The notes: generated by a model from the letters alone, not told the origin. A DNA stretch of 64,000 nucleotides from Pelagibacterium lacus (GCF_003345525.1 NZ_QQNH01000001.1:62001-126000); one strand, 5' to 3'; positions 41,599-49,916 are shown, numbered from the stretch's first letter. Translations and numbers: made by a program.

Positions 41599-42886
41599 CA
41601 TCCGCACCCGGGGCACCGGGCCGTCGCGCAGCAGCAATTCGGTCACCGCCCAGACCAATGCGTCGAGGCGGTCGGGGGAATGGCCGTCGGCCAGCCCGTC
41701 CGGCCCGAAGGCGCAGAGTTCGTCCTCCAGCGCGGCGAACATGCCGCAATGGTGCACGCGCTTTTGCGCATAGAGCGCCGCGACCGGTTCGACGCGCACC
41801 CATTTGCCGCGATTGGCGCGGGCTTCGAGCACCGGCACGCTGGCATCGACCTGGCGGATCACCGCCTTGACCAAATCGCCGCCCTGATTGACCTCGGCCA
41901 CCAGCGTGTCGGCGGAAAATTCGTGGAAGGCGGTGATCGCCACCCGGGCCCAGCCGGTCGGACTCACCCCCTGGACGGTGCGGTCGGCGAGGATTACCGC
42001 ATCCTCCCCGTGCCGCCCCGCCACCACGATGCCGCAGGCGTCCGAGGTCTTGCGCCCGGTCACCGGCGGATCGACCGCCACCACCACGCGCGAGAGCGGA
42101 GGGTGTTCGGCGATCCGGCCAGCCTCGATATGCCCGCGGCTCCACAGGGCGCCGGGCATATCCTCGACCATCTCGCCCTCCAGCTCCTGCCGGCCGAGCA
42201 CGGTTTGGGCATAGCGCGCCACCACCGCCTCGAGGAAGGCCGGGGCCAGATTGTCCTTGTTGGCCCTGGTGGTCATCCGCGTCACCACGGTGTGCGGATC
42301 GGCGAGGATGCGCTTTAAAAGCCGGGTGGGGCGCGGGGTGGTGGTGACCATCTGGCGCGGCCGCGCGCCGAGGCGCAGGCCGAATTGCAGCATGTCCCAG
42401 GCCGCTTCCGCATGGGGCCATTTGCCCAGTTCGTCGCACCAGGCGGCCGCGAATTGCGGTCCCCGGAAGCGTTCGGGGTCGCTGGCCGGCATCAGCCAGG
42501 CCTCCGCCCCATTGGGCCACACCACCACGCCGCGCCCGCGATCCAGCCGGGGCCGCTCGACCACCGGATGCACCGAGATGATCCCCGACACCCCCTCGAC
42601 CATGATGGCGCGCGCCTCGGCCATGGTTTCGCCCACCAGCGCGATGGGGCTCACCGGGCGCGTGCCGGAGACCAGCCCGCGCACCCATTCGGCGCCGGCC
42701 CGCGTCTTGCCCGCCCAGCATCAGCCATGTGGTCCAGTCGCCTTCGGGCGGGCGCTGCATGGCGTGGCCCCAGAGGCCCCACGCCACCTTGAAATCCTCC
42801 AGCTCGGACGCGGTGAGGCTGGCGACCCGCGCCAGCATGGCCGCGCGGCGCGCCCCGGTGAGCGCCGGAAGCCTAGCCCTCGACAT
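41596..42886 (-). pseudogene. GTA g2: large terminase, frameshifted in the Walker A motif
   Basis: Codons from 42886 encode the normal N-terminus (MSRARLPALTG, WTTWLMLGG) and then lose frame near 42709-42716. The next frame resumes at once with GKTRAGAEWVRGLVSG and runs to 41596 through the ATPase and nuclease domains (VVVAVDPPVTGRKTSDACGIVV, RLDALVWAVTELL). The junction reads GGCGGGCAAGACG where family members need codons for GG-RGAG-KT, so 11 bases are missing. The Walker A loop is destroyed, and packaging activity is unlikely. Without the deletion the protein would be about 433 residues, the usual size. Confidence 0.9.
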
Positions 42887-43301
42887 CGAGCTCGGAAATC
42901 CTCTGGCTCAGCCGCTCGCGGATGGCTTCGAGCTCGGGATCGGTCTTGACGCGTTTGCGCGCCACCTTGTTCTCGGCCTCCGACAGCGCCGTGATGCGGT
43001 CGAGGGCCTTGGTCATAGATTCGAGCATGCGGATTTCGCTGGTGTTCATGGGGTCCTCGATGAGCTTGCGTTCCAATTGCGTGATCTGGGCTTCGATCAG
43101 CCCCACCATGCGGGCGAGGATGTTGCGCCGGCGCATGCGGCCGGTTCCGGGCCGGCGCAAGATCCAGTCCTCCCGGACCCGCTGCCGGTTGAGCTGGTCC
43201 CTGCTGATCCCGTGCGCGCGGGCCACCTCGGCCACCGAACGGCCGCCCGCCTCGTAATCGGCCCGCACCGCCGCCCAGTCCGGCTCCTCTGGCTCGCTCA
43301 C
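42873..43301 (-). CDS. GTA g1: small-terminase-like protein
   Basis: A 142-residue protein with an N-terminal helix-turn-helix of terminase small subunit type (SVAEVARAHGISRDQLNRQRVREDW) and a long helical C-terminus (ILARMVGLIEAQITQLERKL; NTSEIRMLESMTKALDRITAL). RcGTA g1 plays this part in DNA recognition. I start it at the GTG at 43301, preceded by GAGGAA; a longer open frame to 43364 lacks such a site. It overlaps the terminase start by 14 bp. It appears intact. Confidence 0.85.
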   Translation of the reverse strand: MSEPEEPDWAAVRADYEAGGRSVAEVARAHGISRDQLNRQRVREDWILRRPGTGRMRRRNILARMVGLIEAQITQLERKLIEDPMNTSEIRMLESMTKALDRITALSEAENKVARKRVKTDPELEAIRERLSQRISELDVEG

Positions 43302-43359
43302 CGCCGCTATTCCTCGCTGTTGCAGAAAAACGGGGAGGCCGGCCCCTTGGCGCCAGTCT

Positions 43360-43405
43360 CCCATCTTGCCGCAACCCTAACCCGGCCCCGTGACGCGGGG
43401 ACAAG
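43360..43405 (-). promoter_or_regulatory. Element in the g1 leader, copy of the portal upstream element
   Basis: 46 bp that match 40732-40777 at 35 positions, with an internal inverted repeat CCCCG-TGACG-CGGGG. It is the only strong non-coding match at the head of the GTA block and lies 59 bp before the g1 start, so it is a candidate promoter or activator site. Confidence 0.5.
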
Positions 43406-43419
43406 TTTCCCCCGGCAAG

Positions 43420-43609
43420 CTCAGCGCCCCCCTCATCCGACCGCTTCGCGGCCACCTTCTCCCACCAGGGGAGAAGGAAAGATCGGCGCTGGCCACAGGG
43501 ACTCCCTTCTCCCCTGGTGGGAGACTTCGAGCCGTCCTTTGGCCAATCGTGCCAGTGGCACGATTGGAGGCGAGAAGGCCCCGAAGGGGCGGATGAGGGG
43601 GGCGCCGAG
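43420..43609. repeat. Repeat family A, full-length copy
   Basis: A 190-bp element from CTCAGCGCCCCCCTCATCCG to CGGATGAGGGGGGCGCCGAG. The middle carries a perfect palindrome CAATCGTGCC-AGT-GGCACGATTG (43544-43566) and CCTTCTCCC/GGGAGAAGG arms. It is nearly identical to 49917-50111 over its right half. Together with the g1 leader element it fills the 391-bp gap before the M23 peptidase gene; I see no gene here. Confidence 0.85.
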
Positions 43610-43692
43610 CCGGCGATAAATCCCCCCGATCAAATTTCGTCCACAACCCGCCCCTATGCTCCCCTCTCCCCGCGCCATTCCGGAGCCTTGCC

Positions 43693-44682
43693 ATGACCCG
43701 TTCGCTTCTCACCCTCGCCGCGCTGGTTGCCGCCGCGCCTGCCCTCGCGCAGTCCGATACCGACGCCGTGCTCGACATGGGCCGCGAGCGCACCGCGGCC
43801 TTTTACGCCGGCGAGACCGACGCCATCTGGGCCGATATGTCCGCCGACATGCAGGCCGCCATCGGCTCCCCGGACGGGCTGGGCGGCTTCCGCGACACGG
43901 TAATGGACGATCTGGGCACCGAAACCGCCATTCTCGACGAGACCGTCACCCACGCCCCCAGCGCCGAGGTCTATACCCGCATCGGCCAATGGTCGGGCTC
44001 GGACACCCCCATCGTCGTCGAATGGGGGTTCGGGCCCGAGGGCGCCATTGTCGGCTTTTCCATCCAGCCCCAGGCCAAACCCGCCGATTCGGCCTATCTC
44101 GACTACGCGACCCAGGCCGATCTGCGCCTGCCCTTCGATGGGCAATGGTATGTGTTCTGGGGCGGGCGCGACATCGCCGACAACTACCACGCCGTCGATC
44201 CGGCCCAGCGCTTCGCCGCCGATTTTGTCGTCCACGAAGATGGCCAGTCCTATTCCGGCGACCCGCAGCGTCTCGACAGCTATCACTGCTGGGACCGCGA
44301 AATCCTCGCTCCCGCCGATGCCGAGGTGGTCGGCGCCGTCGATGCTTTCCCCGACCTCGCCATCGGGGACTCCGACCCGGCCCATCCGGCCGGCAATCAC
44401 GTGATCCTCGCCACCGGCGAGAACGAATATATCTTCCTCGCCCATCTGCAGCAGGGCTCGATCACCGTCGCGGAAGGCGACAGGGTTGCCCAGGGCGACG
44501 TCCTGGGCCTGTGCGGCAATTCGGGCAACACCTCGGAACCCCATCTGCATCTGCACATGCAGACCACCCCCGATCTCACGGCGGGAGAAGGCCTGCCGGC
44601 CCAGTTCCAGAACTACACCGCCGATGGCGAGGCGGTCGAACGCGGCGAGCCGCTGCGCGGGGAGATCGTCGCGCCGCAATAG
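43693..44682 (+). CDS. Secreted M23-family metallopeptidase
   Basis: A 329-residue exported protein with signal peptide LLTLAALVAAAPALAQ. The first half (about 25-130) is a DUF3887-like NTF2-type domain. The second half is LytM/M23, with zinc ligands in NYHAVD and HLHLH (GNSGNTSEPHLHLHM). Such enzymes cut cell wall cross-links or act as activators of amidases. The first zinc motif (HAVD) is near the usual HxxxD. It is transcribed alone between repeat A and ilvA. Confidence 0.88.
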   Translation: MTRSLLTLAALVAAAPALAQSDTDAVLDMGRERTAAFYAGETDAIWADMSADMQAAIGSPDGLGGFRDTVMDDLGTETAILDETVTHAPSAEVYTRIGQWSGSDTPIVVEWGFGPEGAIVGFSIQPQAKPADSAYLDYATQADLRLPFDGQWYVFWGGRDIADNYHAVDPAQRFAADFVVHEDGQSYSGDPQRLDSYHCWDREILAPADAEVVGAVDAFPDLAIGDSDPAHPAGNHVILATGENEYIFLAHLQQGSITVAEGDRVAQGDVLGLCGNSGNTSEPHLHLHMQTTPDLTAGEGLPAQFQNYTADGEAVERGEPLRGEIVAPQ

Positions 44683-44765
44683 GGGACGGAGCCTCGATTG
44701 GCTGTGGTATCGGGCTGCAAAAGTGCTATCCCTTGGCCCGATCCCACCCCTCAGTCATTGGTCCC

Positions 44766-46280
44766 ATGCACGATCTCATCCGCGCCACCCTCTCCTCCTC
44801 GGTCTATGACGTCGCCGTCGAAACCCCGCTCGAAGCCATGGGTCCGCTGGGGGAACGGCTCGGCCGCCCGGTGTTTCTCAAGCGCGAGGACCTGCAGCCG
44901 GTCTTTTCCTTCAAGCTGCGCGGGGCCTATAACAAGCTCGCCTCCCTTTCCGAGGCCGAGCGGGCCAAGGGGGTGATCTGCGCCTCGGCCGGCAATCACG
45001 CCCAGGGTCTGGCCTTTTCCGCCACGCGGCTGGGGGTGCGTTCGGTCATCGTCATGCCCACCACCACCCCCTCGATCAAGGTCGAGGCGGTGAAGCGCCT
45101 CGGGGGCGAAGTGGTCATTTCCGGCGATACCTTCGACGATGCGCGCCTGCATGCCATCGCGCTGGGTGAGGCCGAGGACCTTACCTTCGTCCATCCCTAT
45201 GACGACCATCAGGTGATCGCCGGTCAGGGCACCATCGGGGTGGAGATCCTGCGCCAGCATGGCGGCCCCATCTCGGCCATCTACCTGCCGATCGGCGGCG
45301 GCGGTCTGGCCGCCGGGGTGGCGGCCTATGTCAAGTTCCTGCGCCCCGGCATCAGGGTGATCGGCGTCGAGCCCGAGGAGGCCGCCTCGATGACCGCCGC
45401 GTTCGCCGCCGGCTACCCGGTGCCGCTCAACGAAGTGGGCATCTTCGCCGATGGCGTCGCGGTGCGGCAGGCGGGCGACGAGACCTTCGCCATCCTCAAG
45501 GATACGCTCGACGAGATCATCACCGTTTCGACCGACGAGATCTGCGCCGCCATCAAGGATATTTTCGAGCACACCCGCGCCATCGCCGAGCCGGCCGGCG
45601 CCGTCTCGCTGGCCGGGCTGCGCAAGCACGCCCCCTCCCTTGCCGAGCGGGGCGCAGCCATCGCCATCTGCTCGGGGGCCAATATCAATTTCGATCGGCT
45701 GCGTCATGTGGCCGAGCGGGCCGAGCTGGGCGAGCGCGCCGAGGCGGTGCTCGGGGTCACCATTCCCGAAAAGCCCGGCGCCTATCGCGCCTTTATCGGC
45801 CTTCTCGGGCCGCGCGCCATCACCGAGTTCAACTACCGCATCGCGCCGGGCGCCAATGCGCAGATCTTTGTGGGCATCGGCTTGAAGCGCGGCGAGGCGG
45901 AAAAAGCCGAACTGGTCGAAACCCTCGAACGCCACGGCCATCGCGTCCTCGACCTTTCCGACAACGAGGTGGCCAAGCTCCATATCCGCTACATGGTGGG
46001 CGGGCGGGTCGAGGGCCTGGAAAACGAACTGCTCTACCGCTTCGAATTCCCCGAGCGCCCCGGCGCGCTGCTGCGCTTTCTCGAGGGGCTGGCGCCGGAC
46101 TGGAACATTTCCCTGTTCCACTACCGCAATCACGGCTCGGACTATGGCCGGGTTCTGGCCGGCATCCAGGTCCCTCCCTCCGAACGCCCGGCCTTCGAGG
46201 CCTATCTCGACACCCTCGGCTACGCCCATTGGGACGAAACCGCCAACCCCGCCTACGCCATGTTCCTCGCCCCAAGGTGA
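44766..46280 (+). CDS. ilvA: Threonine ammonia-lyase (threonine dehydratase), ACT domain form
   Basis: A 504-residue PLP enzyme. The PLP lysine is K50 in FSFKLRGAYNK, and the Gly-rich phosphate loop is LPIGGGGLAAG. One pair of ACT-like subdomains lies at about 325-500 (TIPEKPGAYRAFIGLLG; EFPERPGALLRFLEGL), matching the biosynthetic, isoleucine-inhibited type. It makes 2-oxobutanoate, the first step to isoleucine; ilvD lies 11 kb downstream. Start ATG at 44766. Confidence 0.95.
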   Translation: MHDLIRATLSSSVYDVAVETPLEAMGPLGERLGRPVFLKREDLQPVFSFKLRGAYNKLASLSEAERAKGVICASAGNHAQGLAFSATRLGVRSVIVMPTTTPSIKVEAVKRLGGEVVISGDTFDDARLHAIALGEAEDLTFVHPYDDHQVIAGQGTIGVEILRQHGGPISAIYLPIGGGGLAAGVAAYVKFLRPGIRVIGVEPEEAASMTAAFAAGYPVPLNEVGIFADGVAVRQAGDETFAILKDTLDEIITVSTDEICAAIKDIFEHTRAIAEPAGAVSLAGLRKHAPSLAERGAAIAICSGANINFDRLRHVAERAELGERAEAVLGVTIPEKPGAYRAFIGLLGPRAITEFNYRIAPGANAQIFVGIGLKRGEAEKAELVETLERHGHRVLDLSDNEVAKLHIRYMVGGRVEGLENELLYRFEFPERPGALLRFLEGLAPDWNISLFHYRNHGSDYGRVLAGIQVPPSERPAFEAYLDTLGYAHWDETANPAYAMFLAPR

Positions 46281-46400
46281 GGGTGTGGGTGGGCTCGTGG
46301 AGGGGAAACGATCGGCACCCAAATCTCCGCCGCATTTTCCCTCCCCTTGAGGGGGAGGGATTAAGGGTGGGGTGAGGCCAGGGGAACACCCGCCGGCTTC
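46281..46400. repeat. Repeat family B copy
   Basis: Contains TTTTCCCTCCCCTTGAGGGGGAGGGATT, then AAGGGTGGGGTGAGGCCA and GGGGAACACCCGCCGGC. The same order of blocks, with changes, is at 49738-49906. It lies between ilvA and the convergent SCO gene. Confidence 0.65.
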
Positions 46401-46433
46401 ATCGCCCCACGCCAGCTCAGCTCCCCCCTGCCC

Positions 46434-47054
46434 TCACCCCTCCCCGATCAGCCGCCGCAGCTTGGCCACGGCGGTGTCGGAATTTTCCCCATAGGCGATG
46501 GTGCCGAAGAAGCGGCCCTCGGCGTCGGTGAGAAATACCGAAGCCGTGTGGTTCATGGTATAGCCGCCGCCATCGAGCGGCGCCTTTTCGGCCAGGACGC
46601 CCCAGGCCGCGACGGCCTTCTCGACCTCCGCGGGCTCCCCGGTCAGCCCGGTCACCCCATCGACCCAGCCGACATAATCGGCCAGCACTTCGGGGGTGTC
46701 GCGCTCGGGGTCGACGCTGACGAAGAAGGCCTGCACCGCCTCGGCATCAGGGCCCAGTTCGGCGAACCAGTGCCCGATATCGGCCAGGGTGGTCGGGCAC
46801 ACGTCAGGGCAATGGGTGAAGCCGAAAAAGGTCAGCGAGGGCCGGCCGAGAAAAATCTCGTCCCCCACCGTCTCCCCCGTGCCGGCGGCGACCAGCCGGT
46901 AATCGCCGGCCCCGAACTGGCCGTCCTGGGAATATTGGGCATAGCTCTGCCCCGCCGGCTGCGGGGCGGCCATGCCCTGATACCAGATCCAGGCGGCGCC
47001 GGCCGCCGCCACGGCGACCAGCGTCCACAATATGGTGCGAATGGTTTTGAGCAT
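46434..47054 (-). CDS. SCO1/SenC-family copper metallochaperone
   Basis: A 206-residue protein with an N-terminal anchor (ILWTLVAVAAAGAAWIWY) and a thioredoxin-like domain. The copper site is C82/C86 in HCPDVCPTTL plus the His in YTMNHTASVFL. SCO proteins insert copper in the CuA centre of cytochrome c oxidase. It starts 10 bp after the PCuAC stop, so both are one operon with a common role. Confidence 0.94.
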   Translation of the reverse strand: MLKTIRTILWTLVAVAAAGAAWIWYQGMAAPQPAGQSYAQYSQDGQFGAGDYRLVAAGTGETVGDEIFLGRPSLTFFGFTHCPDVCPTTLADIGHWFAELGPDAEAVQAFFVSVDPERDTPEVLADYVGWVDGVTGLTGEPAEVEKAVAAWGVLAEKAPLDGGGYTMNHTASVFLTDAEGRFFGTIAYGENSDTAVAKLRRLIGEG

Positions 47055-47064
47055 CGTGGCGTCC

Positions 47065-47604
47065 TCAGTGTCCGTGGTGGTCGGAATGGCCGTCCATGCC
47101 GGAGGCCCCGAAGGATTGCACCGACAGGGCGATCTCGACGCTGCCGGCGGTTTCGAACGTCAGCGTTACCGGCACGGTGCCGCCCTCGACGAAGGGTTCG
47201 CTGATGCGCATGAACATCAGATGCAGCCCGCCCGGCGCGAGGGTCACGCTTTCCCCGGCCGGAATGATGATCCCGTCCGCGAGTTCGCGCATTTCCATCA
47301 CGTCGTTGACCACCGCCATTTCATGGATCTGCACATCGGGCGAGAAGGGCGAGGCGGCCGCAATCAGGCGGTCGGCGGTGTCGCCCGTATTGGTGATGGT
47401 CAGGAACCCGCCCCCCACCGGGGCATTGGGCAGGGTGGCGCGGGTGAAGGCCCCGCTCAACTCCAAGGCGCCCAGCACCACCGCATCGTCGCAGTGGTCG
47501 CCATGGGCGTGTTCGTCGTGGGCATGCTCGTGCCCCTCATGCGCGAGGGCCGGCGCGGCGGCGAGAAGGGAAAGGGCAACCAGCCCCGAAAGCAGTTTCG
47601 TCAT
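47065..47604 (-). CDS. PCu(A)C periplasmic copper chaperone
   Basis: A 179-residue exported protein (signal LLSGLVALSLLAAAPALA). After it comes a His-rich stretch (HEGHEHAHDEHAHGDH), then the PCuAC domain with copper ligands in IHEMAVVNDVMEM and GGLHLMFM, and a second His-rich tail (GHSDHHGH). It delivers Cu(I) to cytochrome oxidase together with SCO. The extra His clusters may bind Cu(II). Confidence 0.94.
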   Translation of the reverse strand: MTKLLSGLVALSLLAAAPALAHEGHEHAHDEHAHGDHCDDAVVLGALELSGAFTRATLPNAPVGGGFLTITNTGDTADRLIAAASPFSPDVQIHEMAVVNDVMEMRELADGIIIPAGESVTLAPGGLHLMFMRISEPFVEGGTVPVTLTFETAGSVEIALSVQSFGASGMDGHSDHHGH

Positions 47605-47641
47605 ATCGATCTCCAGCGAGAAAATAACCTGAATGGAAAAC

Positions 47642-47677
47642 GCCGCATGCCCGGAGGTCCGGAACCTTGCATGCGGC
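47642..47677 (-). terminator. Long hairpin between the DUF2946-like and PCuAC genes
   Basis: GCCGCATGC and GCATGCGGC form a perfect 9-bp stem; the loop holds a second small stem (CCGGA/TCCGG). On the minus strand GTTTT follows. It can end or attenuate transcription from the DUF2946-like gene before PCuAC. Confidence 0.6.
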
Positions 47678-47687
47678 AGGAAAACAA

Positions 47688-48044
47688 TCAGGCGAGCGCC
47701 GGAGGGGCGCGGGGAGGACTGGAGAGATAGCCGAACTGGTCGGCCACCGCCGTATCGGCGACAGTGAACACCGCTGCGACCACCTCATGACGGGCCGGCT
47801 CGGCGATGGAGGGGGCGGGCGGCAGGTCGATATCGCCGGAGCGGCAGGCATGGCAGGGCACATGGCCGCCGCCATCCCCGTCCGGCGCGCCGCCGCAATA
47901 GGAGAGATCGGCCAGCTGGAAGCTGAAGGCGTCGCCATCCGCCTGGGGCACCTCGATCGGCTGGTGCGCGAACGACAGGAAGATCAGCGCCAGCACGGCC
48001 AGCGCCTTGATCACTTCCCCCGCGATGTCGCGCCACATCTTCAT
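47688..48044 (-). CDS. DUF2946-like small membrane/copper-associated protein
   Basis: A 118-residue protein started at the ATG at 48044. An N-terminal helix (VIKALAVLALIFLSFAHQPI) is followed by CGG and VPCHACRSG cysteine motifs. The end (ADQFGYLSSPPRAPP) is the typical DUF2946 close. These proteins commonly accompany copper-handling genes, as here before PCuAC and SCO. A longer form would need a TTG start at 48104. Confidence 0.7.
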   Translation of the reverse strand: MKMWRDIAGEVIKALAVLALIFLSFAHQPIEVPQADGDAFSFQLADLSYCGGAPDGDGGGHVPCHACRSGDIDLPPAPSIAEPARHEVVAAVFTVADTAVADQFGYLSSPPRAPPALA

Positions 48045-48163
48045 CCGGTCCGCCAGGAGGCTGTCGCACTGGCCGTCTTCTATACCATCGCGGCAAAAGA
48101 CCAATGCGACATATTTCGTGATCGGTTCCCCTTCTATAGGCTTGCAGCAACCCGGAGGGACCG

Positions 48164-48679
48164 ATGCCGACTACCTATGCCGTCCTGCTGCGCGCCGTCA
48201 ATGTCGGGGGCACCGGCAAGCTGCCCATGGCCACCCTGCGCGCCCTGTGCGAAGCGGCGGGCTTTGCCGATGTGCGCACCTATATCGCCAGCGGCAATGT
48301 GGTGCTGCGCAGCGACCGGCCCGAGGCCGAGATCAAGGCCGCCATCGAACAGCGCCTCGCCGATCACGCGGGCAAGCCGGTGGGGGTTGTGGTCCGCTCG
48401 GCCGGGGAGATGGCCGCCATCCTCGCCGCCAATCCCTTCCCCGACGCAAAGCCCAGCCACACCGTGGCGATCTTTCTTGATGCGGCGCCGGACCCCGCCG
48501 CGCTCGATGCGGTGCGCCACCGCGACGACGAGATCATCGCCCTGGGCCGGCGCGAGATCTACGTCACCTATCCGGGCGGCCAGGGGCACTCGAAACTGGT
48601 TATCCCCGCCGCCGCGCAAGGCACGGCGCGCAACATGAACACCATCGCCAAGCTCGTGGAGATGGCCGGCGCCGATTAG
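48164..48679 (+). CDS. DUF1697 protein
   Basis: A 171-residue protein with the DUF1697 hallmarks YAVLLRAVNVGGTGKLPMATL, YIASGNVVLRS and EIYVTYPGGQGHSKL. The family is cytoplasmic and not characterised. It ends with a 4-bp tail-to-tail overlap with the PaiB-like gene. Confidence 0.9.
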   Translation: MPTTYAVLLRAVNVGGTGKLPMATLRALCEAAGFADVRTYIASGNVVLRSDRPEAEIKAAIEQRLADHAGKPVGVVVRSAGEMAAILAANPFPDAKPSHTVAIFLDAAPDPAALDAVRHRDDEIIALGRREIYVTYPGGQGHSKLVIPAAAQGTARNMNTIAKLVEMAGAD

Positions 48680-49320
48680 GCCTTCTCGCCATCGGGCCGG
48701 GCGGCGAGCCGGGCCTCCATCTCGCCGGCCAGCACCGTCTTGCCGCTGGCGCGCAACCCGGCGATGGCGCCCTTGTAGTCGCGTGCGTCGCGGTTCTGGC
48801 TGAGCTTGGATTTGGCCAGCAGCCGGTGCACGCCGATGCGCAGGGCGACGATATGGGCCAGTTCCGCATCGAGATAATCGCGCGGCGCGTCGGCCATCCG
48901 CCAGGCGTCGGCGCCGTTGAGCCGGCGCTCCTTGTCGCGGGTCAGCATGCCGACCGCGGCGCGCTTGGCGCGCTCGTCATGCTGGAAGGCGATGGTGCCA
49001 TAGGCGTGCACCGCCTGATAGTTCCAGGTCGGCACATGGCGATGATGCTCGGGCTTGGAGGGGTAGAAATTGGGCGAGACATAGCCGTCCTCGCCCCGGA
49101 AGATCACCAGCACCTCCTGGCCCTCCACCATCACCTTATGCATGGCGTTAGCGAGCGCAACATGGCCGATCAGCACGCCATCGCTATCGGCGAGGAGCGG
49201 GATGTGGTTGGCGATCAGCCCCTCGCCGGTCTGGGCGACGATGGTGGCCAGCGGCGCCATCTCCATGATGGCCCGGATCCGATCGGGGGCGATCTCCTCG
49301 AATTGCGGCGGGATATACAT
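48676..49320 (-). CDS. PaiB-like FMN-binding protein (negative transcriptional regulator family)
   Basis: A 214-residue split-barrel protein. MYIPPQFEE at the front and VLVIFRGEDGYVSPNFYPSK and VPTWNYQAVHAYG in the middle are PaiB signatures. I prefer the ATG at 49320, with GGAG 6 bp before it; an ATG four codons upstream is possible. PaiB was described as a repressor, but the family fold suggests a flavin-dependent role; function here unknown. Confidence 0.88.
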   Translation of the reverse strand: MYIPPQFEEIAPDRIRAIMEMAPLATIVAQTGEGLIANHIPLLADSDGVLIGHVALANAMHKVMVEGQEVLVIFRGEDGYVSPNFYPSKPEHHRHVPTWNYQAVHAYGTIAFQHDERAKRAAVGMLTRDKERRLNGADAWRMADAPRDYLDAELAHIVALRIGVHRLLAKSKLSQNRDARDYKGAIAGLRASGKTVLAGEMEARLAARPDGEKA

Positions 49321-49396
49321 CTTCGTCTCCATCGCGAACGCGCTATAGTGGAGACTAGCAGGATGACCGTCCCCCGATCAAAAGGAGATCGCCGCC

Positions 49397-49720
49397 ATGC
49401 CCGAATCGCCCGCCGAGGCGCTCAAGACCCGGCTGCGCACCGACCTCAAGGCGGCCATGGCCGGCAAGGACCGCTCCGAGGCCGCCCTGTTGCGCACGCT
49501 GATCGCCGCCATCGACAATGCCGAGGCGCCCGCCCTCGACGGGACCGCCGCCACCGCCGAGATCGCCCGGCTCGACCTCGACCCGGCCCGGCTGCGCGCC
49601 ATCATCGCCGGCGAGATCGCCGAGCGCGAACAGGCCGCGCACGCTCTCGACAGCGTCGGGCAGGCGCCCCGCGCCGCGGAACTGCGCCAGCAAGCCACCC
49701 TGGCCCGCCGCTATCTGTGA
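49397..49720 (+). CDS. Short YqeY/GatB-like protein
   Basis: A 107-residue helical protein. The front (LKTRLRTDLKAAMAGKDRSEAALLRTLIAAIDNAEA) matches the first helices of YqeY, which resembles the tRNA-binding tail of GatB. Normal YqeY is about 150 residues; the conserved later region is missing, and the C-terminus runs up to a repeat cluster. It may be a naturally short relative. A good site (AAAGGAG) precedes the ATG. Confidence 0.6.
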   Translation: MPESPAEALKTRLRTDLKAAMAGKDRSEAALLRTLIAAIDNAEAPALDGTAATAEIARLDLDPARLRAIIAGEIAEREQAAHALDSVGQAPRAAELRQQATLARRYL

Positions 49721-49737
49721 GGTTTTTCCGCACGGTC

Positions 49738-49906
49738 GGCGCCCCTGGCCCCACCCCACCCCGCCCTCCCCGTCAAGGGGAGGGTGATTCCGGGACTTGG
49801 GGAGGGTTGGTGGCAATTTCAGCGTCGCACCGCCCAACTTCCCTCCCCCTTGCGGGGAGGGATCGAGGGTGGGGGTGGGCCAAGGGAACAGACGCCGGCG
49901 TTGTCC
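49738..49906. repeat. Repeat family B copy
   Basis: Two G/C-tract hairpins (CCCTCCCCGTCAAGGGGAGGG and CCCTCCCCCTTGCGGGGAGGG with separate spacer) followed by GGTGGGGGTGGGCCAAGGGAACAGACGCCGGC-like sequence. It matches 46281-46400 in block order. With the adjoining family A copy it fills the 411-bp gap after the YqeY-like gene. Confidence 0.65.
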
Positions 49907-49916
49907 GCCGGGCGGG

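Noticed and set aside
41579-42886. A single 435-residue arginine-rich protein in the terminase region
   Set aside because: Only its first about 58 residues are terminase-like; the rest is the wrong frame of the terminase gene. It reflects the frameshift and is not a separate product.
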